Assembly: GCA_003024785.1 (NCBI GenBank)
Contig: PUQB01000341.1
Coordinates: 126,516 to 190,515, forward strand
DNA length: 64,000 nt
Source of the DNA: Selaginella tamariscina
Lineage: Eukaryota > Streptophyta > Lycopodiopsida > Selaginellales > Selaginellaceae
Direction of reading: 5' to 3'
Part shown: piece after piece, positions 56,094-64,000 of the stretch
Layout of the letters: the number at the start of each line of letters is the position of its first letter
Numbering within the stretch: position 1 is the stretch's first letter
Notes under the pieces: generated by a model
Seen by the model: the letters and a program-made list of their open reading frames with translations, nothing else
The model's database searches: none
What the model was told of the DNA's origin: nothing
Position numbers and translations under genes: made by a program

Positions 56094-56240
56094 GGAACAT
56101 GCATTCCAACAAGACTTCCCAGGCATGGATTCGCCAACGTTAAGGGTAAACTATTCCGAAGGTGGAACATGCATCCCAACAAGACTTCCCAGGCATGGAT
56201 TCGCCAACGTTAAGGGTAAACTATTCCGAAGGTGGAACAT
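56094..56240. repeat. Tandem repeat, 70-bp unit, 2.1 copies
   Basis: The unit starting ggaacatgcat at 56094 recurs at 56164 with one mismatch visible (ttcc to tccc), and its first bases recur again at 56234. The near identity suggests a recent duplication. Confidence 0.9.
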
Positions 56241-56390
56241 ACCCCTGTAATCTGGAAGTTAGGGCGGCACAACAGAGGGTTGTGCTTTAACGACACAAGC
56301 TAAAGCTTGCAGCGGCAGAGGAGCAACAAACTCAGTCATAAACCCAAGAGTTCTCCCACTACATACTCTACATTATTTATGTGACAGAGT

Positions 56391-56415
56391 CCCCCCCCCC
56401 GCCCCCCCCCCCCCC
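56391..56415. repeat. Poly-C tract interrupted by one G
   Basis: Ten C, one G, fourteen C. A C-run of this length is rare in such AT-rich DNA. Its exact length is likely to be unreliable in any assembly. Confidence 0.9.
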
Positions 56416-56758
56416 TTGCCCTTGTTTTTTTGTTTACATAAGTGAGCTAGCACAGAATCTCATTCCCAGAGGGAATATACTTGATGAGTTATCCATCGAC
56501 CCCTAAACCCTAACCTGTCAAACCTAGGGGTATTTCTAAACTTCTAAATGGAAGTGCTATCTTCGCCTAAAGTTTCTTGTAAATACCTAATGATACCTAG
56601 CCGGACCATCATTAGATACCCAAGTGCACTAAGTGGGCCTGTTTCCTCTACACTTAGGACTTATCAACATAATACAATAGGTAATAACAGTTAACGTCCA
56701 AAGTAAAGGGGAGTCATAGTAAAAACTATGACAAGATGGCTCTTTAGATTGATCATCA

Positions 56759-57965
56759 TTACTTTTCACTAGCTCTAGATCTTTGAAGTTCATCTTCTGT
56801 AATCTTGTCCAGATTAATCAGCAAGTTGTGTATGATGCATGCAGCTTCTACTACTGCAAGAATGAATTTTGGATCCATCTTCAGTTGAGAAGTAAACAAG
56901 CCAAATCGTTTCTTAAAAATCCTAAAGGCTTGTTCTACTCGTAGTCATCCTTTGGTCATCATCTTGTTAAAGTGTGTCTCAGCATGATTGAGAAATTGAG
57001 GATCACCAAAGAACGGAGTTACCATCCATGAAGTTGGATAATAGCCTTTGTCACCAAGAACATAAAGCTTATCTGAATGAAAGATTCAAAATCAAAAACC
57101 AAAATGAAAAAACGAAATCAAAACATACCTGAGTAGGAGGAAATCCAACTTCGACCTATGAAGCAACCAAGATTTTCTCACGCTCAATCTTCCTCAAAAG
57201 CTCAAAATTCCTCCATACGCGTTTATCATGGAAATTACCGAGAAATCCACATAAAATGTTGATGAATTTGCATTCATGGTTGACCACAACTTGTAGGATG
57301 ATGCTAAATCGCTGCTTCCTGTTGTAATAGTTGGTTCTATTGAGGCCTGAAGGCTGCAGAATCTCAATGTGTGTGCAATCGATTACATCATAAATATTCA
57401 AAAGCTGATCATGAGACAATGTAAGTTCTTGATCAAATAATGTACTGATAAAAAATGAGTAATGTACCTTGCAAATTCTTTCAAAAGCTGCTACTGTAAT
57501 AGCTTGTTCATCTGGAGTTGGAAGATGAATCTCGTACTTAAACACGCTACAGATTGTAGCACAAGTCTCTATGCAAATCTCATGCGCCATGCTCTCTCCA
57601 ATGCCAAAATGCTTGCCAATGTCGAAATAGTCTCGACCACGAAAAAACTTGTATAACGTCACAGCAACTCTGACTTCCACTCTCACCAGTTGGCGATATG
57701 AAGTTCATTTCTTTTCGATCTTTGGCTGAAGTCATGAACATAAATTCATGAATGCTTCTCTAGACATGTGAAACTTGGGATGAAATCTATCTTCCTCGTA
57801 GTTTACCAGAGCATGCTCAAACCACGCTCCTGTTCGTAGTTTCATCCACCAATCAAAGCCCTGTCGTGATCTTCCCCTATCTTGCTCCATATCTTCCCCT
57901 CCTACTACTTCTGCTATTATTTGGACTACATACACTATAGCAACCAATGTAGCTCTAGTAGCCAT
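56759..57965 (-). pseudogene. Harbinger DDE (HARBI1-like) transposase, interrupted
   Basis: The N-terminal part reads FDWWMKLRTGAWFEHALVNY and FHPKFHMSREAFMNLC. After a frame change and a stop come QLVRVEVRVAVTLYKFFRGR and FGIGESMAHEIC. The acidic triad is recognisable: Asp in VIDCTHIEI (about 57375), Asp in GDKGYYPTSWM (about 57035), Glu in LRVEQAFRIFKKRFGL (about 56930). The tail AACIIHNLLINLD and a stop at 56759-56761 complete it. Interruptions include a stop just before LRVEQAF that looks like CGA to TGA, and inserted in-frame sequence before DVIDCTH that may be an intron. Cut-and-paste transposase in the family; inactive here. Confidence 0.85.
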
Positions 57966-58369
57966 TGCTGTTGCTGTTTGAAGCTACTCACTAGCTTGGA
58001 GGACCCCCGTTTCCTACAATTAAGAGTTATAATCAGTTTCAAAGTTTTGAAAAAGAAAACAAAAGATGCATGCCTCCTCTAGCTACTATAGCTACGAATA
58101 AGGTTGTCAAGCTAGTGAATGTTGTCAATATCTCCTTCAAACAATCCACTGTTCCTGAATGCAATTAGTTTTGCGTTGTGGTTGTCTGAACTCGACTACT
58201 TCCTCTTTCCACCACCACTCCTCCCATCCTTCGCATTTGTTCCTAATGAACTCGGTTCCTAATTAGCTTCGTTTGCATCAGCTTCATTTGCTTGTCGACC
58301 ACATGAGTCTATAACATGCACTGGTTGGATCGATGGCCTGCTACCATAAAAGCTATCCATGAGGCTGTA

Positions 58370-58950
58370 AGCCTCCAAGCTAAAGTAGTTATAGTTGAGG
58401 CCTTTAGCTGATCACTCATCTCTTGTCATCTGAAAGAAGTTTCGAGCACCAATCCTCCTATGGTAGTTGTGAATCTGTTTAGAGTCACTAACAAGATTCT
58501 CCCACTTGTGTCGCACTTATTAGCATCCCTATCTCTGTATTCTTTCTTTGTCATGCCTTGTGCCACCTTCTTCCACTTGTTAGCAGCAATGACGATCCTT
58601 TCCTAGGAACTGATTGTGGCCTCCTCAATTGATTCAAGCCATTCAAGCTTTTGAAGGTTAATTAAGACCATGATCTCTGGTTCGGTCCAGTTGCAAACTC
58701 GTTTCCTTGGTTACTGGCTTGAATTCTGTCGCTGTTGCTGCTGACTTGCATTTTGCTACTCTCCATCGAATTCCTATTGTCATGCAAATGCAATAGTGCA
58801 AGTTCTAAACCTGTGAGCATATCTCTATCCCCTTCCTCGGCCCACCCTTGACTACGTCCACATCCGTGCGTTCCCTGGCTACATCCTCTTCCTTGACCGC
58901 ATCTTCCATGCATATGACCAACTTGATCATCTTGTGTCGAGAAAGTCACA
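58370..58950 (-). pseudogene. Harbinger Myb/SANT-like accessory protein, interrupted
   Basis: The minus-strand reading contains PEIMVLINLQKLEWLESIEE, then ANKWKKVAQGMTKKEYRDRD and NKC, the trihelix/Myb-like DNA-binding pattern of the second protein encoded by PIF/Harbinger elements. In the family this partner helps transposase bind the element ends and enter the nucleus. The N-terminal stretch (about 58800-58920) is Gly/Gln-rich. Frame changes and stops prevent a continuous product. Confidence 0.65.
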
Positions 58951-59386
58951 ATCTACATCTATAGTACAATGTTCTATTTTTTTTCTAAACAATTCAGAAA
59001 TACCTAATGAGGATCTTGTTCTTAATCTCCTTCACTATTTTCAACCTGCAATTTTTGTTCTTTTTTTTCAGTTTTTGATTTTTGATTTGTAATCATTATT
59101 TTCAATATAAAATTACCTCAATCCATTGATTATCTTCCTCATTGAGGGATTCACTAACCTTGTAAAGCTACATTTCATTCTTTTTTAAAAAAAAAAATGA
59201 AAAATCAGAAGAAAATCCTTATCTGGGTTAGAAACATTGTGGGCATCAGCGGCTTGAGCTTGGCACTTGGCGCTTGGCACGACAAGTGATAGAGCAATTG
59301 AAGCAGGCGATTGAGCTTTCTTACAGAGATGATTGCTGAAGCTATAAACCCTAATCTTAGATCCCTACTCAATTAACAACACTATC

Positions 59387-59640
59387 AGCTCCTATTTAGG
59401 AGCATATAACTTTGCATTGAGTTAATAAAATGAAAAATTAGTGTAACATAATAAAAGTTTTGGTGTGAAGACACTGTCGTTGTGTTACAAATATGTTAAT
59501 GGCGAACATCATTATTAGCTCCTATTTAGGAGCATATAACTTTGCATTGAGTTAACAGAATGAAAAATTAATATAACATAACAGAAGTTTTAATGTAAAT
59601 GCATTGCCATTATGTTATAAATATGTTAACGGCAATCAAC
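59387..59640. repeat. Subterminal tandem repeat of Harbinger, about 130-bp unit
   Basis: The unit beginning agctcctatttaggagc at 59387 (itself a hairpin, gctcctatttaggagc) recurs at 59517 with moderate divergence. Position next to the terminal inverted repeat suggests a transposase- or Myb-protein-binding region. Confidence 0.8.
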
Positions 59641-59715
59641 TACAAGTTTAAGCTAACGGATGTTTGTGTGAAGACAACTTTGTTCCATTAAGGATCTGGT
59701 GTGAAGATACCCTTA

Positions 59716-61090
59716 TTATCATACATTAAGAATATTTAACATAACATTCAACATGAATGTATCAATTCAAGGTTTCACATTTCTTATGTGAAAGTAATAA
59801 AGTTTTTTAAATAAGAAAATCATATAAAGCATAACATTTAGAATACTTTCCAAGTTTGCTTTTTCTTTTTCTTTGCATATACATTTTAAAAAATTTGAAA
59901 CACGGCTATTTATATTAAATTAAATAATTTTGATATATAAAACGTAATTAAAAATTACAATAAATTAAAATCATAATTTTATAAATTAATTATAATGGTA
60001 ACAAGACTTATGAAAATTACATATATAAAATTTTGAGCTACCTAGACACAAGTTCACATTATATACATACACTTTAACAGGAAAAACAAGCGGCACAGTA
60101 TGCCAATTTTATATTATTTTATATGAAAATGATGTGTTTTATTATATGCTAATGTGTTGATATAAGTATGATGTGTTGTTATACATGCGTATAAATGCAT
60201 TCGATATAAGAAAAAGAACAAACATATACAAATAAATATCATATAAAAACCAGCAAACTCAAAAATGTAAACTCCATATATTAATATTTACGATTTTAAA
60301 TATATATAATTAATTTAACATTAATATTAAATATTCTTACACGAGAAGTACATACTTCTTAATTAAAATGATAAAGTCGTACTAAAATAGAAGTATATAT
60401 AACAACATTTATAATATAATTATTTTCACAGTATATAAATTATTATTAATTTAAAAGGTAATTTTAATTTTGAGAAGAACTTAGTATAAGCTGTATTAAT
60501 TTATTTAATATGTCTCAATTATATAACTAAAGAATTGGCATACTTAACTTGAATTTAATTTTACTTAACCAAAATACTGAAATATTTAAGAAAAATATCG
60601 AGAATTTACAATAATATGAATATTACATAATAATATTTTAGTATTTCATAGTGATTTATTTTCTTAATGTAAATGTTATGTATTATTAAATAATAAATGT
60701 ATATTTTACATATGTGTGTATGTATATATATATGTGTTTTTGCTTATATTTTCCGTCTTAATTTATTAATTTATTAATTCTAATTGACTTAAGATTAAAT
60801 CTAGATCTAGAATAAATAAAGCATATTGTCATATATTTCTATATTCAAGATATTTTAAGAATACTTCCATAAGAATATTATAAATGTAAAATTAAAATAT
60901 AAAGATAAATATAGTAAATTAACAATGATATTCAGAAATTAAATGGTAATCTTAATCAATTTAACATATTCTAGTGTATAGTTTTCATGCTTCTAGCGTG
61001 AAATAATAAATCATATATGTATGCATAAATAATATATATACATTTTAACTAAGTACTTGGGTACCAAAAAACCAACCTTCCCTCATACAC
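59716..61090. other. AT-rich intergenic, no gene seen
   Basis: Strongly AT-rich, with a short (TA)n near 60724-60736. No coding potential, RNA gene or transposon domain was recognised. Confidence 0.65.
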
Positions 61091-61390
61091 TTAGCAACCT
61101 CCAGTGGCAGGTTCGATAGAGCTCAACAGGCCGTTGGTTCTCAGCTGAGTGCAGTGTTCTTCAGCATCCTCTTGTGGGCACACGATAACAACAGACAGGC
61201 CATTGTGATGAGCCTCTTGCATTATGTTTACCGCATTGTCGAGGGTCATACCGGGAATTACCTTCATCAATACCTGGACTACATACTCTCGCCTGTTGAA
61301 GTTGTCATTGTGTAGAAGTACTCTGTACGGTGGAGACATTTTCTTCTTCTTTCTGTCAAACATAAACATATCTAAGTTAAACCCCTCCCT

Positions 61391-61427
<37 letters not shown>

Positions 61428-61581
61428 GTATCCTGTGTGTGTGTTCTAGGTTGATAGGTGTTAAACTAAGAACAATGATATTGAAATTATCTACCTGATT
61501 TAAGTACAATCAACTAGTCACAGACATTTTGTTATCAACATAGAACACTTACACAACCCCATGAGAGAGAGAGAGAGAGAC

Positions 61582-61638
<57 letters not shown>

Positions 61639-62749
61639 TAGATATGTTTTTGTTTAAGAGAAAGAAGAAGAAAATGTACACTGTGTGTGTGTGTGTGATT
61701 AAGTACACTCAGCGTCATATATAGAGTACACACACACACACACACACACAACATGATATTGAAATTATTTACCTGATTATAACCAACTAGTCACAGACAT
61801 CTATGTGATATATATGTGTGTATACTCTATATATGAAGCTGAGTGTACATAATCACACACACACACACACACTACGGTGGAGACGTTAAACAAAAACATA
61901 TCTAACTCTATTTTCCTTTGAAAACTCTGTCTCTCTCTCTCTCTCTCATGAAGGTATCCTCTGTGTGTGTGCGTGTGTGTGTTGTGTAAGTGTTCTAGGT
62001 GGATAGGTGTTAAATTAAGAATAATATGTCTGTGACTAGCTGATTATACTTAAATCATGTAGATTCAATATCTATGTGATATATATGTGTGTATACTCTA
62101 TATATGACGCAGAGTGTTAATCACACACACACAGAGTACGGTGGAGACATTTTCTTCTTCTTTCTGTTAAACAAAACATATCTAACTCTACTTTCTTTAA
62201 GAACTCTCTCTCTCCTGACTCTGTGTGTGTGTTGTATAAGTGTTCTAGGTGGATAGGTGTTAAACTAAGAACAGTATGTCTGTGACTAGTTGATTATACT
62301 TATATCAGGTAGATATATATGTGTGTATACTCTATATATATAAGCTATACTTAATCACGCACGCGCACACGCACACACGCACACGCACACCCACACCCAC
62401 ACACACACACAAACACACCTCAAGTCAAATTCCGACTCACGGCCTGGAGTAGGAGCGGTTTCAATGGCAGGCTTCTCAAGAACACCACCACCCAGCCCAC
62501 CAGGCAAGGTCGCATTACGTACTGTGTAACTTGCAAGTATCCTCGTAGGACTCCCATAACATCTCTCCACATCTACCAACAATAAACTTAGCATATACAC
62601 ACGACACACACACACACACGCACACACACGCACGCACTGTTATCAATATAAAAAAATTATTAAAATATAGAAAAATAAAACTTACCCGAGTTTAAAATTT
62701 TCGTATTAGAGGCAGGAAAATGTGCAAGAGCACAGGAATATAATTCCAT
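61091..62749 (-). CDS. CLPS1: CLPS1, chloroplast ClpS-type N-recognin / Clp protease adaptor
   Basis: ClpS1 delivers selected stromal proteins to the ClpC-ClpPR protease. Exon 1 (62749-62686) starts MELYSCALAHFPASNTK, a short transit-peptide start. Exon 2 (62572-62419) gives RILASYTVRNATLPGGLGGG then VLEKPAIE and PGRESEFDLR. Exon 3 (61352-61091) gives KKKKMSPPYRVLLHNDNFNR, REYVVQVLMKVIPGMTLDNA, VNIMQEAHHNG, VIVCPQEDAEEHC and LLSSIEPATGGC, then the stop. The substrate-binding signature around HNDN and the His of QEAH are present, and all splice phases agree. The frame is intact. The intron 62418-61353 is over 1 kb, unusually long for this window, and built of repeats (listed separately). The short exon 1 is inferred from its splice donor and phase only. 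Confidence 0.93.
61353..62418. repeat. Repeat-built CLPS1 intron carrying copies of the exon-3 splice acceptor
   Basis: Units containing ctaggtggataggtgttaaa, gtctgtgactag and tgtgtatactctatatatga recur near 61447, 61990 and 62250 in direct orientation, and related parts occur inverted (atctacctgatttaagtac at 61491, actagtcacagacat near 61785). The sequence at the true intron/exon-3 junction (plus-strand tacggtggagacattttc onward, 61328-61360) is copied almost exactly at 62138-62172, partly at 61873-61905, and inverted at about 61655-61680. Long (CA)n, (TG)n and (GA)n arrays separate the units. Confidence 0.8.
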
Positions 62750-63250
62750 TAAAAAAATCACAATACTAACCTTAATCGATTAAACTCTGCATCAAATTAT
62801 TTGAAAAAGTTTTAAAATTTAAGAACCCTAGAAAAAATCGTGTTGTAGAACCTCCCACACACACCACAAGAATGCTGAGACCGAAATTCAGTAAACAGGA
62901 TTCGAACCGAAACCCTCTTTATTCAGTACACGTGTAGATCATTAACTTTAACGGCCACGATTTTCTTGTTGTCCCTGGGGATTGAACTCTGTACGTTGAT
63001 CGGATCGACTTACTTAACGGTCACGATTCTCTTGTTTATTTAGTAACAAAAGAGCTCATTTTTAAATAGGGATTTCATTAAAAGGTTATTTTTGAGGAGC
63101 ATTTGAAGCGGCAGCGCCAGCAACTGCGATCGATCAATTAAGTTGTAAGTGAGTGATCTCTCCTGTCGATTTCTCTCTATCAGCTCGAAATTCATCATTC
63201 AGATCGAAGAAATCCAGAAATCCATCTGCAAAATCGTCGATTTTCAGGTA
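62750..63250. promoter_or_regulatory. Divergent upstream region between CLPS1 and the WOX13-like gene
   Basis: The two genes are head to head. Around 62941-63040 a roughly 70-bp degenerate tandem pair is seen (taacggccacgattttcttg and taacggtcacgattctcttg). The first exon of the WOX13-like 5' UTR probably ends at cag|gtactaaatc near 63247. Confidence 0.4.
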
Positions 63251-63533
63251 CTAAATCTCATTTTTTATATAAGCACACATATGTACGTATGCAAATGAAG
63301 ATGTACATAAGGAACAGATACATTAAATGTGTCATATGTATGCATATATGAAACGTTTGTATATAACCCTAGATCTCCAAATCGTTTACCTACATATATA
63401 GAATTGAGGGATCTGACTCATATGATATCCATATAAACATGTATTACGATTAAAGTATGATATATATATATATATATTATATATATATATATATATCATC
63501 ACGCATAATGTATTGTGTGGTATAGAAAATGTG

Positions 63534-64000
63534 ATGGGTGAGCACCAGACGTGTAGCAACGGGGTAGTATCAAGTTCATCATCGAAACAAGAGATTTCAG
63601 CGAGTTCGAGTGAAAATGTGGACCTTCTTCTTCGATCTTCTCTGGATCGACCTGTTTATCATCCCCGGTTGGGCATAGTGATGACTGATGAGCAGTGGAA
63701 CACCTTGAAGGGCCAGATATCTATATACGGTACCATTTGCTTGAAGCTCATTGAAATGCATCAGGCATCTCTGCAGCCCCTGCAACAAGGTCTCTCTCTC
63801 TCGATATATATGTGTGTGTGCGTGCGTGCACCATAGATATAAGCACATCCATAAACATTTCTATATATATATTACAAAACAATGTATGTGTACATGGAGG
63901 TATACACCTACATACCTGATTACTTGTTGTTTGTACTTTTTTTAGCATCTCCTCAGAAATTTACTCGTAGGAAGAGATGGATACCAACTGAGGGGCAGTT
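63534..64000 (+). CDS. WOX13: WOX13-like (ancient-clade WUSCHEL-related homeobox) factor, 3' end beyond window
   Basis: The ATG at 63534 (MGEHQTCSNG) follows a likely 5' UTR intron (gtactaaatc at 63248 to tatag at 63524). Exon 1 ends at 63789. Its second half is the conserved N-terminal block of the WOX13 clade: IVMTDEQWNTLKGQISIYGT then ICLKLIEMHQ. After an intron (63790-63945) exon 2 gives ASPQKFTRRKRWIPTEGQ, the start of the homeodomain, where the window ends. This clade is the only WOX clade shared by all land plants and green algae; members promote cell fate change and regeneration. The helix-3 part of the homeodomain is outside the window. No frame lesion is seen in what is visible. Confidence 0.88.

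Larger units (their letters stand above)
54990..56720. other. Less AT-rich non-coding block inside the Harbinger element
   Basis: This 1.7-kb block differs in base composition from the rest of the element and has no coding signal. It contains a perfect 12-nt-arm hairpin (cccttttgtgag at 55546-55557 with 55561-55572, 3-nt loop), a 70-bp tandem duplication and a poly-C tract. It could be a nested insertion or a long, unusual non-coding left arm of the element. I cannot identify its family. Confidence 0.5.
54650..59712 (-). mobile_element. PIF/Harbinger DNA transposon (5.06 kb) with TTA target-site duplication
   Basis: The left end (gggtctctttgcactag at 54650) and the complement of the right end (gggtatcttcacaccag at 59712) are imperfect terminal inverted repeats. 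They are flanked on both sides by TTA (54647-54649 and 59713-59715), the TWA-type duplication typical of PIF/Harbinger. Both standard genes lie inside on the minus strand: a DDE transposase (56759-57965) and a Myb/SANT-like protein (about 58370-58950). Subterminal repeats are present at both ends: gttaggttaactaac twice on the left (near 54733 and 54785) and a roughly 130-bp tandem pair on the right (59387-59640). Stops within the transposase show that this copy is inactive. Confidence 0.85.

Noticed and set aside
62870..62990. tRNA-like T-arm sequence (ggttcgaatcct on the minus strand)
   Set aside because: No matching acceptor stem, D-arm or anticodon arm could be built around it.

Overview
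The window is nuclear DNA of a land plant. All recognisable genes belong to land-plant families (KANADI, group I WRKY, WOX13-type homeobox, chloroplast PGRL1 and CLPS1, a SAUL1/PUB43-44-type U-box/ARM E3 ligase, a PLS-type PPR protein, an NT-C2 coiled-coil protein). Introns are mostly very short (about 40-120 nt) and loaded with (CA/TG)n and (AG/CT)n microsatellites, while gene-free DNA is very AT-rich. Short introns, a PLS-PPR built of near-identical units and a Crinkler-like kinase point to a seedless plant, possibly a lycophyte. The species is not established by anything here.

Layout. 1-2159: subtilase (minus, runs off the left edge). 2160-12080: AT-rich, gene-poor. 12134-13862: an inverted, decayed subtilase copy joined to a CHUP1-like gene fragment. 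14146-15984: SAM-like plus kinase-like gene (minus). 16132-18737: PLS-class PPR gene (plus). 18817-24163: NT-C2/myosin-heavy-chain-related coiled-coil gene (minus), divergent from a TraB-family gene at 24507-26361 (plus). 26978-27825: KANADI/GARP factor (minus). 29841-30665: plastid-type GNAT acetyltransferase (minus). 30889-35626: decayed Ty3/gypsy element. 36760-38645: decayed hAT-type element. 38650-42490: AT-rich desert. 42502-45896: U-box/ARM E3 ligase (minus). 46373-48435: PGRL1 (plus). 50615-52521: group I WRKY (plus). 54650-59712: PIF/Harbinger element with TTA target-site duplication. 61091-62749: CLPS1 (minus). 63534-end: WOX13-like gene (plus, runs off the right edge).

The genes form no operon-like or cluster-like system. 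Two act in the chloroplast (PGRL1 in cyclic electron flow, CLPS1 as Clp protease adaptor), one probably does (GNAT), and three are transcription factors.

The most important cross-cutting observation is that most of the longer genes, including ones otherwise perfectly conserved, are interrupted by single-base indels, mostly deletions and many in short homopolymer runs. That pattern suggests consensus errors of a long-read assembly at least as much as real decay, so I call such genes CDS rather than pseudogenes unless larger lesions are visible. I did not find a clear undescribed multi-gene system. The oddest items are the SAM/kinase gene, the subtilase-CHUP1 chimera, the CLPS1 intron that repeats its own 3' splice site, and the (GT)n arrays sitting directly at 5' splice sites.
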